A stretch of DNA of 64,000 nt from Amborella trichopoda (lineage: Eukaryota > Streptophyta > Magnoliopsida > Amborellales > Amborellaceae). The number at the start of each line of letters is the position of its first letter. Position 1 is the stretch's first letter. The stretch covers positions 2,359,491-2,423,490 of the forward strand of contig NW_006498102.1 of NCBI RefSeq assembly GCF_000471905.2, in the 5' to 3' direction. A program made the translations under genes and the position numbers. Positions 44,501 to 54,751 of the stretch are shown here, piece by piece. Under the pieces are notes generated by a model. The model searched no databases, was not told the origin of the DNA, and was given only the letters and a program-made list of their open reading frames with translations.

Positions 44501-47500
44501 TGGGTGATCTGATGATAGAAAGTCCAATGCCAGATCTGTAATATATGCGACAATATTGCCTCAAAGTGGGATGTGAGACATGTTGCAATACATGAGTAGA
44601 CAAGATGGAACAGAGCAATAGCGGTATCCTATTGTTAGTGAGGAAAAGAATCCGTGCTATCTGGTGGTAGGTATACTTTCTGATGAACCAATGTAGGGCA
44701 TTTTGGTAATTGTTCTTTCACTAAATGATGCTTAAATTCTTGTTTTGAATTAACTGTAGGTTAGAAGAATGTTATTTTCTATATTTGGACAAGAAATACT
44801 CAGCTGTTGATAAACCTTTGATGCTGCATTTATTAATTTTAAGCGAAGAGATTAGCTTTTTTCCATCTCTTTTTTATTGGAACATGCTGTGTTTTATTTG
44901 GCATGGTGATGGTTAATATTGCTGAATTTATTTATTGATTTGTGTGATGTTTGAGTTCTTAAATGTTCTTACTTGTTTAGCATGCTGTCCTAGCATGTAA
45001 CTACCCTGACATATGGTCTTCTGCAGAGATGGATCGAATTTATGCCCGAATCTGCCATCCACCTGAATGTTTTTTGCACTTTTTCTTCATAAGCAATTGA
45101 CTTATGGGAAGCTAGACAAAATCAACAGTTTCAAATCTATACTATATTCAATTAACCTTTATAGAAGTTTTAGATATATCAAACACTAAATAGCTCTTTC
45201 CAAATACATCCATATATGCTAGCAAAAAGATATACCTGTATGTTCATGTCCTATTTTCATAATTGGGCCCTTATTAATTCTATTCTCTAAAGAATCTTTG
45301 CTGCAATCCTTTTTATGAAATGTCTCTTGTTGATAATGTTTGATGTTAGTTTGGCACTATTATTGAATGAAACCAGGTGAGTTACCAGACACAAGAAGGA
45401 AATAAAAACTGAATTTTGATTGTGAAGAATCAGTTCTTTTTAGCTCATTCTGCGTCTTTTTTGTGTAATCAAGTGGCTTACATGTCTACCTTTTACTGGT
45501 TCCCGGACTAACTTCTGCATTGTTTACAGTACTTGGATGAAAACAAGCAGTTGATTCTTGCAATTCTGGATAATCAGAATCTCGGGAAATTGAGTGAATG
45601 TGCCCAGTAAGTATGGCTTGCTATTGTTATTTTGTGTTTTGATTTTTCAAAAGTATTTGCTCTTTTGATGTTTGTCTGTATACAATGGCTGCTTTGACCT
45701 TGATCTGATAGGGAATGGCTGGTTGTTGACATGCTTTATGGATTTTCATATGTGGATCACTTATCTGTTTTGATTACGTATTGACTGGTTACCTTTCCTT
45801 ATTATTTGGCGTCTATTTGTTCCCTGGTTAAAACTTGTATGATTTTGCACTAATAAACAAGTTTCATTTGTTTATTATAAATGATTGTTTTCTATAGTTA
45901 AATTGCTTATTCAAGTTCATTCATTTTTAATTGCCTTTCTTGTTTGAGATTTTTCTTCATACTTGTCAAATATTTCTGGCCTTAAATTAGAATATTCATG
46001 TTCCTCAGATTCTAGTTTCCTTATTATAATTAGCTTGTGAGGAAGCTTTACCTATTATAAAGGTTCATTTAGAACCTTTACTGATTAATACGTCTTTGAT
46101 AATGTGAATGGATTGAACTAAATTCTTTCCTGGATTCTACATTTGTTTCACATGAAGAAAAAATAATTGCTTCTTCTATTGATGTTTAAAACCTTTACTC
46201 ACTAAGTGAAATCATATTGATTAATGCTTCATTGATAATGTGAACATCTTTTTGCAGATTTTACTGTTTATTTAATGGAAATGGTAAATGGTTTGGTGGG
46301 GCTGTAGCCCTATCAAAATAAGTAAAGCGTCACCTCATAATTCATCAAAAATTACAATTCAAGCATTGAATATATTAGTTGTGAAAAAAAAAAGGATTTT
46401 AAGCTGTAAAATTCATGTATATTGTAACAAATTATCTAGACTGCCCATTTCACCCTAAAATCAAATGTTCATAGATCCGCAAGATTTGCACCATTTTTTG
46501 AGTTTCAAATTTTATTATTAGTGTTGGAAATTGATTTAGATCCATCATGGAGATTCCGTTGCTGAAAGTGCTCGACGAGGATATGAGGTGAGGCTTTATT
46601 TTGTTGTCATGAAGCTTAGGCCTTATAGAAATGTCATCCTTATTTTAATTAAGAAAATAATTGATTCTTTTCTTGATGTTTATAATTTGTCAGAAATATT
46701 ATCTGGGTTAAGTCATGTGATCTTTCTTTATAGAAGCAAGCTTCCTACTATAGAATTTTAAATATAAATCGGGAAATTTAGAGGACACATCTCAAGTTTC
46801 ATTCCTATGTAACCTTTTCAAAAAAACAATTTAGAGGACACTTGAATGGGGGATAGCTGTAGTTACAGTGGATAATGCAAAATATCAACCTGTGGGACAA
46901 TGTGATAGTTTTTGCATACGGCACTGCTAGATACTAAAATTTTGGGAAACTTCATTGTACACACATTTTGGAATTGACAAATTTGATAATTAATTTTATA
47001 TTCTTAGCTTACTACTTATCTTGTGGCATGAATAGATCTGTTTTTCTGAAAAATGAGATTGATCAATTTTTGCCATTCCATTATGGTTTTTTTTAGTTTT
47101 GTTTGTGTTTAAAAATTCGACAATCTCATCCAGATAGGGAATCGTCCTGACTGTTCCGGATCCTTAAATATATCAGGATCCGAACGGTCTGCCCCTGAAC
47201 CCGTTGGTCGAACCGGTTCTTACGTTATCGAACCGGTTCTGACATCACGGAAACACGTTTTTTTTTTTTGAAACACGTTATACCTAAAATGTTTTTTGAT
47301 TTGTGGGCCCTAAAATCAATATTTGGCCCCAACTATACGTTGAGCTTGCGTCCCTCTCAACCAAGTACAATATTAAAATGATGGGGAGCTTGCCCATTAA
47401 ACAAAAGTCTTCTTCAAGTGGTCAATGTAGGATCATTCCCACTTCCTGCTTTGTGCTCGCAAATGGGGAGAGACTAATCAATTGCCCATCAAAATAATAC

Positions 47501-50500
47501 TACAATATTATTTAAAACTACACATGCAAAGAGGATCAAGTTCTAAAATTATAGCCCTTAAACTGGCCTTAAGCCCCAATTGCGCCTTGAGATTGCTCGT
47601 TATAGCCCTTTTTTGAGTCACATTTATTATAATTTATAATTAATAATTATATTAATTACATTGATAACCAAATCTTATATTTTATTTATTAATTTATTTA
47701 TATTATAAATTATATAATGTATTATTTTTTGTTATAGATGTAAATTAGATTTTTTAAATTTGATGATATTATAAGAGAAATTTCAAATTTATCCTTATTT
47801 GTATAGTAAGATGATTATAAAATATAAACCAGTAATTCCAATTTCAATGTATAATGTTATAGTTAGTTAGGTTGTGATAATTTTGGCCGAGTAAAGAGAA
47901 TTAATAAATGTTTGATGTAATGCTAATTTCACTATGAGAAATTATTATTTTTTAATATTATAATATGGAAGTTTTTTCTAATATTTTTAAGGAAAATTGT
48001 TTCATGTGGGCTGGACCGCATTTCTACATATGCGGTCGAGAAAGAGTAAAGCATCCATCTTAAAGATGGATGCAAGAAGGTGTTCCATCTAAAACAATGG
48101 AAACTAACGGTCCAAATGTTTCTTACTTAGAATTATTATTTTAGTTTTAAATTTATTTAATTTTTCTATATTCTATAATCTCCTATGTTAGAGTATACAT
48201 GTNNNNNNNNNNNNNNNNNNNNNNNNNNNNNNNNNNNNNNNNNNNNNNNNNNNNNNNNNNNNNNNNNNNNNNNNNNNNNNNNNNNNNNNNNNNNNNNNNN
48301 NNNNNNNNNNNNNNNTAGTATTATTATTTAGTTTAATTATTATTTTTCATATTCATAATCTCATGTTAGAGATTACATAGTCTTAAAAATTAGTCTTAAA
48401 ATCCATCTCAAAAATAGATTTATTAAGTGGCCCGCATATCTCCATATGAGGGCTTGGCCGCATAGAAACCGGGTCCTTTTTTAAAACTATTTTGATGCAA
48501 TATTATAATATTATAATAATTATATAGACATCCAAAGAAGGAAACAATGTCTCAATATTCACATATTTTTGCAAATAATGAAACTACATAATATACACCC
48601 CCAATGTTTTTTTTATAACTCAAAAAACACTATTTTTAGAGATTTTTTGAATTTGTTTTGGCCGAAACTTGCTAATTTTCTCCGATCTGACACACCGATC
48701 CACTGATCTGAGATGGTATTTTGGGAGGCTGATTCGATCATCGATCCGTTTTTTTAAAATGTTGGTTTGTAATGTTGAGTGCTACTATGTTTTGTCAGTT
48801 TTCGTAGCACTCATTATTTTCATGTTCTGGGTTCTTCATGATTCTTATCTTGTTTGCAAAACTGGAAGTGGTTTGTCCATTACCATGCTTTTTAATCATA
48901 ATTTGTATGATGTTGTTTTATTGTTACAAGTAAGGCCACAACGATATTTGCTCTTACCCAATTGAACTTTTTAACCTATTTGCTATCTGTAAACCTTATA
49001 CATGATTTGATTGTTTTTTTATGTAACTCTAACACCTGTTATCCTTGTTTAATTGAATTACATGATATCATGTTAAACGCCTTATGTTTCTTTAGATATC
49101 ATGAGCAATGTTCGCAAAACAGGCCGGTCTAACCGTTAACCGCCCAGTTAGATCGGAACCGGTAGTGGCCGGTTCTGCTTTTGGTCGGTTTTGGTGATCT
49201 ACCGATTTTCTTAAAGTTTAAATAGAATACTTCACATTTATATCAAATATTTTAGAATGATGTATTGGTTAGCACTGGCGACTATACTTTGTACGAACCG
49301 TGGTTCGAATCCCGCCATCAGCAGCTTTCTTTTTAAACATTTGGTTCATTTTAACAATTCTGAGAATTCATTATATTGGTAAGAATTTAAAAAAATTTAC
49401 TTGCCCACATGAATCGAACTTGAAAGTTCTTGTAAAGAAATAATTTGTTATTAAACCCACTAACCAATGCACCATCTACTATTTAGTTGCCTATTAGATC
49501 TAGTAACCAATATGTTATTTACTACGTATTTACAAAAAGAATGGTCTATATTGTATAAAACTTATTTTTTTTCATTTTCTTTTAAAAAAAGAGTTGGTCA
49601 AGTCGATTTTTTAACACTATTTTAATATTATTTACATTATGGTAAAGATTAAAAAAAATTGTGGTCATTGATACTTACTTTTATATTTTCCCATCTTTTT
49701 CAGAAAATTTTAAAAATACCCCTAGGCACAAATTGAGTCGTTAAAATCCATTTTTTTCAGTAATTTTCAACTTCATTTGAGTGTGTTTTGTTTTAATCGC
49801 ATTCTTTATATGCCTTTCATATTTTAGTAGATTTTTTTTGTATCTTTTTTATTTTTTTCAGTACTTTTTTGATTCTTCGGGACTTGCCCGGTTAGAACGG
49901 TTGAATCGGCCGGTTTACCGGTTAGACCGGTTAAATCGTTATGGGCCCATGTCCGGTTAACCGTTCCTGTTCGATTTTGCGAACACTGGTCATGAGAGAC
50001 TTAGTCCCCAGTCAAGCCCTCTAGTTGATTCTTAAGTCATGTTGAATCTGTGTGGAAATGCTGTCTGATTCCCTTTTTGTCAGAATATAATGAATTTGAG
50101 CTCGAGCATGATGGATGGGTATAAGATCTGTATCTTAACATGTAGAGATCCCAATGTAGGGCAAATACTAGAAGCCCATGTGGGGAAAATGGATGTTGCA
50201 TCTCGTTATAGAAAAAGGGTTAGACTTCAACATTCCTTTGTGATACGACAGAGGAATTAAAAGTAGATGACATGAATGGAAGATCATATCACCCTGGAAT
50301 CAGAATTATCAAATATTATACTGTTATTCCTTTGAGGATGCTTCCATTGTATTCTGGCAAATATATCTAACAGTCCGATGTATTTATAATTGATGGGGCT
50401 GTATAGGGCTGAGACATTCTATAAGATGGGACAAGAACATTATGTGTGATATTTATTTGGTTAAATTATTTTCAAAATGTAGGTTTCTTCCATAGATGAA

Positions 50501-52039
50501 AGATGTAGCCATGTTGCCTTGTATGTTTAGAATATGAGATGCATAATTAATGTTTGGAGACAGCCTGATACTTCTAGGTAAGAAGTGTGGGTTCTGCCTG
50601 TAGGGCAAGGGGTGGCAATGTGCAACATTGCGCATCTTTAGTTTCATTTCTTTCTGAGATGGGATTGAGACTTGGTACTTCACAAGTGAAGATTAATGGA
50701 CCAACCTATGAATTGAAGCTCTTGGTAGCAGCATAATCTTCCAGGGCTCGACGTGACATTCAAAATCGATATTCATTACGGTAATAACCATCAAATCAAT
50801 GTTTTGACAGTGATTTGGAGCAACTGGGACCCTTCAGAATATGACATTATTCCAATGTTGGATCCATACTCCATTGTCCAACATGGACTGGATGATGAGG
50901 ACCTCATCATTACAGCTTTTTGATTGTCAATAAGATTCTAATGAGCTCTCTTAAATGCGAGCACCTCAGACAAGGGATGGACTTTTCTTGATTAACCCTA
51001 TGATTGTTATAATGTACAAGTTTAGAGGCTTTGAATTTCATTCGTTGCCAGAAGGAGAAAGTGCTTAGAATGTCTTTCTTTCTTGGCAATGGAAATGGCC
51101 CTTATTCTTAAGGAATAGATCGATACACTGCAATATGGTCCCAGAAATTTAATTTTTTGTCTCAAGATCCGTGCATCACTTGGTTTTATTTTACCATAGT
51201 TGGCTAGTGCACCAGCTGATTTGTGTTTGCCTTGTTAACATTATGACCATCCTTTCACCTGTTTTCTATCCTATTAGGATTTTCTTGCTTGTATAGCTCT
51301 CCTCGTGTGTTGGGAGTACATGCATTGGTTAGAGTCATGAGGTTCCATTTCAATTTTAGAATCCCTGATGCCAAAAGAGTCTCGCAATTGAATTGGAACC
51401 CAGAAACTTCACACCTAACTTGAAGACAAGCAAATGATAGTGATCTTTTGTTCACATGAATCTGAGAGAAAGAAACTTCCAAGCTGTAGTTATCCTATTA
51501 TCTCGTGTTTCTGCAGGTCTCATGAAAGGGCTGAAATTGCATACATGTGCATCAAATTTGTGTATTAATCTGCATCTTGTAAAATGCAGGTATCAAGCCA
51601 AGCTTCAAGAAAACCTCATGTACCTGGCTGCTATTGCTGATTCTCAGCCACAGCCGCCAACTGTCCATGCCCAGGTCAGTTTTCTCAACCTACTTCTCTA
51701 CTTTAAATAATATAAGAACGATAATGGCTATATAAAATTTTGCAGAAAGTACAGTGTATCCATATGGTATTATGAACACGATAGTCCTAAGGTTTCTTAA
51801 TATCTCATCTAGTTGGATGCTGATGCAGGGAGAGTGGGTCCTAGGAAACGTCTCACTAGTTGAATTTTGTGTGTCCCTGTCTACCCCCATGGGACCAACT
51901 CATTCATTGGGCATTTATTACTTCCTTACAACCATGTCGTTACCAAGGCATTATTTATCATCCTCTTCCTATTAATTGCCCTCTCGTTTTGCAAGATTGG
52001 AAAAGTTACTTCCTGGCTGCCTTTGTGTGCGTGTGTGTG

Positions 52040-52078
<39 letters not shown>

Positions 52079-52672
52079 AATGTCACTCCCATGGCACATC
52101 ATCATCATCATTCATCAAGATCCAATTTCTTACACTGCTGTTTCACATCATCTTCCATTCCTTCACAGTTCTCTCCAAATGCGGCCATGCAACCTGGTGC
52201 CCATTACCTCCAACACCGCCAACCCCAACAGATGACCCCCCAAGCTGCCCTCATGGCCGCCCGCTCCCCCATGCTCTATGCCCAACAGCCACTCTCTGCC
52301 CTCCAACAGCACCAACACCAACAACAGCAAGCGCTCCATAGCCAACTTGCAATGACCTCATCAGCCGCGAACAATGGCCTCCACATGCTTCATAGTGATA
52401 CGACCAACTTAGGTGGCAGTGGTGGGGCGATGGTTTCGGGAGGTTTCCCTGACTTCGGTCGAGGCTCCGGCAGTTCAGGCAACTTGGGCAGCGGCTCAGG
52501 CAATTTGGGCAGCACGAGCGATGCCATGGCAGGAGGCAGCCGAGACCGAAAAGCTGATTTGGTGGGCGGTGATATGCAAAATTCAGATGGTCGAGGGGCA
52601 AGCTCATCGGCTCAAAATGCTGATGCTTCGGAGCCACTCTATCTAAAGGCTTCTGAGGAGGAGGGTAATTGA
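37665..52672 (+). CDS. GIF1: GRF-interacting factor 1 (ANGUSTIFOLIA3), four exons
   Basis: A transcriptional coactivator with an SNH (SSXT) domain that binds growth-regulating factors (GRFs) and links them to SWI/SNF chromatin remodellers, promoting cell proliferation in leaves and other organs. Coding exons are 37665-37739, 45530-45606, 51590-51674 and 52169-52672, all with GT-AG introns, giving 246 residues. SNH domain: HLMQMQPMMAAYNNITTDHI, then YLDENKQLILAILDNQNLGK, LSECAQYQAKLQENLMYLAA and IADSQPQPP (about residues 4-74). A Gln-rich region spans about 91-138, a Gly/Ser-rich region 160-205, and the end EPLYLKASEEEGN matches the ETLYLKSSDDGN of Arabidopsis GIF1. The MQQHLMQMQPMM start separates it from GIF2 and GIF3. 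Arabidopsis GIF1 is about 210 residues; the extra length is in low-complexity parts. Introns of 7790, 5983 and 494 bp hold transposons but no coding damage is seen. Confidence 0.93.
39990..40085. repeat. Interrupted (TG)n / (GTTT)n microsatellite
   Basis: TGTGCGTGTGCATGTGCG-like repeats, then a pure TG run and GTTTGTTTGTTTG. It lies in GIF1 intron 1. The frame through it (Cys/Val/Met-rich) is a repeat effect. Confidence 0.85.
41021..41855. mobile_element. GCCTAGGCG-rich element within GIF1 intron 1
   Basis: GC-rich ends with many GCCTAGGCG/GGCGGGC words (41040-41170 and 41705-41850) flank an AT-rich middle containing a (TA)n tract (41504-41536). GCGGCTCCCAAT at 41009-41020 and GCGGCTCCAAT at 41856-41866 look like a target duplication with one indel. 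The ends TTGCCGCCTTGGCGGCC and TTGAACCTTGGCGG are loosely inverted. A related fragment lies at 19500-19690. The superfamily is not clear. Confidence 0.55.
41930..42105 (-). mobile_element. RTE-type LINE fragment, extreme 3' end
   Basis: Reverse-strand translation gives SSKRTWMEVMRKDM and a VADPKPLG end. This matches the tail of the adjacent + strand RTE fragment (LKRTLLEVMRKDM...VADSN). The + strand reads CCCAATGGTTTGGGGTCGGC, a phrase common at RTE 3' ends in plants. It is a short remnant, opposite in orientation to the fragment at 42370. Confidence 0.7.
42370..43494 (+). mobile_element. RTE-type LINE fragment with reverse transcriptase motif
   Basis: It encodes a broken reverse transcriptase: LEKAYDTVPRE near 42480-42510, then the catalytic block WCMLFADDIVLMD (FADD at 42739-42750), ISRTKTKYMECKF, ENLGVAPIGDKMRDNRLRRC (near 43245-43300) and the terminal NRAKWQTRVRVADSN ending at 43462. 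Multiple stops and frameshifts separate the blocks. The 3' end is TGTGATGATGAT (43484-43495), the short GAT-repeat tail typical of RTE elements. It is 5' truncated and in the same orientation as GIF1. Confidence 0.85.
44148..44230 (+). mobile_element. Possible SINE head in GIF1 intron 1
   Basis: CTTGGCTTAATGGTGAGGC resembles a Pol III A box, and AAAGGTCCTGTGTCTG about 35 bp later weakly resembles a B box. The piece is followed by AACCCTGATGACC. No A-tail or duplication is firm. Low support. Confidence 0.25.
45530..45606 (+). CDS. GIF1: GIF1 coding exon 2
   Basis: Seventy-seven bases encoding YLDENKQLILAILDNQNLGK then LSECA plus two bases of a Gln codon. The acceptor is TTTACAG/TAC and the donor is GCCCA/GTAAGT (phase 2). 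This is the core helix of the SNH domain that contacts GRF proteins. Confidence 0.92.
46290..46635. mobile_element. Mutator-like MITE in GIF1 intron 2
   Basis: It begins GGTTTGGTGGGGCTGTAGCC and continues CTATCAAAATAAGTAAAGCG, CACCTCATAA. The other end reads ATATGAGGTGAGGCTTTATT followed by GAAGCTTAGGCC. This is the reverse-oriented partner of 2624-2998, sharing its GGCTGYAGCCCTATC terminus. The internal TTATCTAGACTGCCCATTTC and TCATAGATCCGCAAGATTTG tie it to the larger family. The flanks do not show a clean duplication. Confidence 0.7.
47991..48476. mobile_element. GGAAAATTGTTTCATG-type TIR element with a gap
   Basis: The left end GGAAAATTGTTTCATGTGGG...GGACCGC and the complement of the right end GGACCCGGTTTCTATGCGGCC are inverted. 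The flanks ATTTTTAA and TTTTTTAA agree at 7 of 8 positions. CATCTTAAAGATGGATGCAA near 48058 is a local palindrome. A homologous partial copy lies at 58144-58300. Positions 48203-48315 are undetermined. Confidence 0.65.
48203..48315. other. Assembly gap of 113 N
   Basis: Undetermined bases inside a TIR element in GIF1 intron 2. The flanks are AT-rich and similar to each other (TATGTTAGAGTATACATG and CATGTTAGAGATTACATAG), so collapse of a local duplication could have caused the gap. Confidence 0.9.
48530..48765. repeat. Dispersed repeat shared with 56840-57110
   Basis: CTCAATATTCACATATTTTT, AATAATGAAACTACATAAT, AACTCAAAAAACACTATTTT and then GATCTGACACACCGATCC recur in the same order at 56840-57110. 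ATCGATCC/GGATCGAT-like words at the right side recall hAT-type ends. The ends are not defined. Confidence 0.5.
49106..49988. mobile_element. hAT-type non-autonomous element with two tRNA-like segments
   Basis: It starts CAATGTTCGCAAAACAGG. The complement of the end is CAGTGTTCGCAAAATCG. Flanking 8-bp sequences ATCATGAG (49098-49105) and GTCATGAG (49989-49996) agree at 7 of 8 positions. GC-rich subterminal motifs are CCGGTCTAACCGTTAACCG on the left and CCGGTTTACCGGTTAGACCGG on the right. The AT-rich core (49640-49870) is shared with the hAT element at 30414-31455. No transposase is present. Confidence 0.85.
49250..49480. repeat. Pair of inverted tRNA-like (Pol III box) segments
   Basis: On the + strand, ATTGGTTAGCACTGGCG (A-box-like, 49264) is followed about 35 bp later by GGTTCGAATCCCGCC (a canonical B box, 49302). 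On the - strand, GCATTGGTTAGTGGG (A-box-like, 49455-49470) is followed by CAAGTTCGATTCATG (B-box-like, 49409-49423). They point toward each other inside the hAT element. Neither folds into an obvious complete tRNA by eye, so SINE heads or tRNA pseudogenes are more likely than a working tRNA. Confidence 0.45.
51590..51674 (+). CDS. GIF1: GIF1 coding exon 3
   Basis: Eighty-five bases from the acceptor AAATGCAG/GTATCAAG to the donor CCCAG/GTCAGT. The first base completes a Gln codon; the rest encodes YQAKLQENLMYLAAIADSQP then QPPTVHAQ, the C-terminal helix of the SNH domain. It ends in phase 0. Confidence 0.92.
51675..52168 (+). other. GIF1 intron 3 (494 bp)
   Basis: A phase-0 intron, GTCAGT...TTCACAG. 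It contains a GA microsatellite at about 52040-52075. The intron is open in the exon 4 frame for about 300 bp upstream of the acceptor, which could allow a retained-intron transcript, but that is not needed to explain the gene. Confidence 0.85.
52040..52075. repeat. (GA)n microsatellite in GIF1 intron 3
   Basis: An almost uninterrupted GA run of about 36 bp after GTGTGTGTGATT. Confidence 0.9.
52169..52672 (+). CDS. GIF1: GIF1 coding exon 4
   Basis: It starts after TTCACAG with TTCTCTCCAAATGCGG and ends at TGA 52670-52672, giving 167 residues. It encodes the Gln-rich transactivation part (QHRQPQQMTPQ; LQQHQHQQQQALHSQ), AARSPMLYAQQ, the FPDFGRGSGSSGNLG region and the conserved tail EPLYLKASEEEGN. 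SGNLGSGSGNLGS is a short in-frame repeat. Confidence 0.92.
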   Translation, partial: FSPNAAMQPGAHYLQHRQPQQMTPQAALMAARSPMLYAQQPLSALQQHQHQQQQALHSQLAMTSSAANNGLHMLHSDTTNLGGSGGAMVSGGFPDFGRGSGSSGNLGSGSGNLGSTSDAMAGGSRDRKADLVGGDMQNSDGRGASSSAQNADASEPLYLKASEEEGN

Positions 52673-53100
52673 TGTGTTTCGAAGTTAGGTCGAATATGGT
52701 GCTTTTGTAGTGGTTTTAACTTCAGGTCTGAGAAGGGAGGTTGAGAGGTAGATTTCCTTTGTTTTTTATGTGCCGGTACGTTGAAACTTAAGTTTAAGGC
52801 GTAGGGGTTTGTGGTTTAGGGCTTAAGAGATTAGAGATTAGGGTGTCTTTGGTGTTGGACATGCTTTCTAGGGCATTAGTTTTTGTAAATTTGTAGGTTT
52901 GTTGTGGAGATGGACGGTGTTGGGTGTGTTTGAGCTTTGGTTTTAGAAGCTTTTATGGATTGATGAAAAGAACATCTGTTTTACTGCCAGAGAATAGAAG
53001 CTACAATTTAGCGGTTCATTTATGGAGGTTTGACTTGGTACATGGTAGTAAAGAGCTTGCACGTTGTGGTCTATAGTTTTCTAAATTGAATTGGAATTAA
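52673..53100 (+). other. GIF1 3' untranslated region
   Basis: T- and G-rich sequence following the stop. A polyadenylation site is likely between about 52960 and 53100 (AATTGAATTGGAATTAAATA at 53083-53102), but no strong AATAAA is present. Confidence 0.4.
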
Positions 53101-53149
53101 ATACATGTCCGGACATCTCCTCATTGCCTTTTATTAGTGGGCTTAAATT

Positions 53150-53700
53150 GATTAAGGCCCTGTTTGGTGATTTGAGGACGCCATTGCCTAGAGGACCTCG
53201 GAAAAACTCGAAGAATGAGAAAAAAGGTAGTAGTAGAAAGCTGTGGCTGGAAGCTGAGAATCCCTTATTGCTAACCTATCTGTGAAAATTAAAAAGCGAA
53301 AATGTAGTTTTTCCAGCGAGGAGGTAGTCCCATGTCACTCGACTTAGAAAGAAGGTTTTCCCTAGAAGGAATCACTCCCAGGCAAAAAAGTGTATCCGCA
53401 GTAATGGAGGAGGCATCCCTCCAATCACGTTTCGTTCCCATAATCTTGAGAAATCAGCAGCGTACCCTTGAGGTGCACTGTAGTTTTCCCCAAAATTGGG
53501 GACCCCTTCTTTTGAGAAATCAGCAGCGTATCCCTTGAGGTGCACGATACTTTTCCACAGAAATGGGGAAAAGCGTGAAAACACGGAGCTCCACATTTTT
53601 ACGCTTTTCTTCATTTGCAAGCAGGGTAAAACGTGGTAACTGAGAAAGCAGGTCATTTTCTTCTATTTTCACTTATAAACCCCTATGTGGATCTCACTTG
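53150..53700. repeat. Intergenic with a two-copy tandem repeat, about 66 bp
   Basis: GAGAAATCAGCAGCGTACCC, then TTGAGGTGCAC and ATTGGGGA at 53448 return as GAGAAATCAGCAGCGTATCC, TTGAGGTGCAC and ATGGGGA at 53513. GGCCCTGTTTGG at 53156 resembles a Tourist/hAT-type terminus, but I found no partner end. No gene. Confidence 0.5.
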
Positions 53701-54751
53701 TTGCACAAGGTTCATCCTTAACTGGCTGCCAAGTCACAGGCCTAATTTTACACATTTCTTTTATCCTGAGAGAGAGAGAGAGAGCTGATTTTAAAGCATT
53801 CTTTCTTTCCTCCTTGAGAGAGAGGAGCATTCTTTTATGTACATATTCTATGCTGGTTCTTTGTTTTTGCTTTGATAGGTAGAAAAGCGATAAGGCCATT
53901 TACTTTTGCCACACGGAAGTTACAATTACGTTTGGCTATTAGATTTGAAAAATGTGAGCCATTGATCGGATTCAAAGGCCAAACCGTATTTTTTCAAACT
54001 TCATGACCTCTTTCAAGCTATCCGATTTTACATATCTAGTTAGGGTATAAATGATAGTACACAATATCTGGATTGTTAGGAATGCCCAAGTCAAAGCTAA
54101 TCGTAATCCCTAGTACCTGGTCTGATCGTATACTGTCTCTTGATTGTTAGGCTTGCTCAAGCCACATTGAATATTCTTAGTGCCCAACCAAGGTTTTTTA
54201 AAATACCGTTTCGGATAAGAACCGGTCCATCCATATCAAGAATCATCGAGGACAAAATCGATTCTCACAAAATATCGATAATCAGCTTGCTCTCCTTATG
54301 ACACAAGCCTATTCTGTAAGTGAGCTGGTTCCTGGTTCCTACTTTTTTTACCATTAGTTTTTGAATTTTTTTTCCAAGGCAGACTTATAGGTTACCCCAT
54401 CTTCCAATTTTAAAATTTGTTGTAACTTATTATTTTTTAATTTTTAATTAATTCGAAGTCGGATGACCCAGTATATTATGATACCATTTATCTTTGTTAT
54501 AGAGAGGTCAGAACTATTTATAGTCATTCGATGTCAAATTAGATGACTTAAAATGTCTCATGAGGTTTGATAATTTTTTTTTTTAACGTTGAGTCTAATC
54601 AATGACACTCTTACAATCATCTGATTTAAAATATGATGGACAATAATTGTTACCTCTTTGTACGAAAAGTAAATGGTCTCTTTGTATACTTTCTCTAAAC
54701 ATAAATCTTTAGTGCTTTCTCTCTCACCTCATGGAAAATACTCGTGTGTAG
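53701..54751. other. Intergenic, no gene recognised
   Basis: GA runs at 53767-53783. CGGATAAGAACCGGTCCATC and CGATTCTCACAAAATATCG at 54210-54290 recall hAT-like ends. The rest is AT-rich sequence with no protein. Confidence 0.4.

Larger units (their letters stand above)
37740..45529 (+). other. GIF1 intron 1 (7790 bp)
   Basis: A phase-0 intron, GTACTC...TTTACAG. Its first 3.2 kb is T-rich and looks like ordinary intron, with a TG/GT-rich tract (about 39990-40085), a 20-bp tandem repeat (GGCTTATAAGTTGTGAACT, 39340-39379) and no cryptic protein. The second half holds the GCCTAGGCG element (41021-41855), two RTE fragments (41930-42105 and 42370-43494), a SINE-like segment near 44150-44225 and a 28-bp tandem repeat (44283-44330). 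Confidence 0.85.
45607..51589 (+). other. GIF1 intron 2 (5983 bp)
   Basis: A phase-2 intron, GTAAGT...AAATGCAG. It contains a Mutator-like MITE (46290-46635), a 486-bp TIR element with a gap (47991-48476), a dispersed repeat (48530-48765) and a hAT element (49106-49988). The stretches 46640-47990 and 49997-51589 show no recognisable protein or element, apart from AACCGGTTC-rich words at 47180-47250 resembling hAT-type ends. Confidence 0.85.

Noticed and set aside
49264-49320. Functional tRNA gene
   Set aside because: A and B boxes are present, but an acceptor stem and a full cloverleaf could not be formed by eye; it lies inside a transposon.
51860-52168. Upstream extension of the GIF1 exon 4 frame to an earlier ATG
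   Set aside because: The extension crosses a GA microsatellite and the TTCACAG acceptor; exon 3 joins exon 4 in frame and reproduces the known GIF1 protein order.
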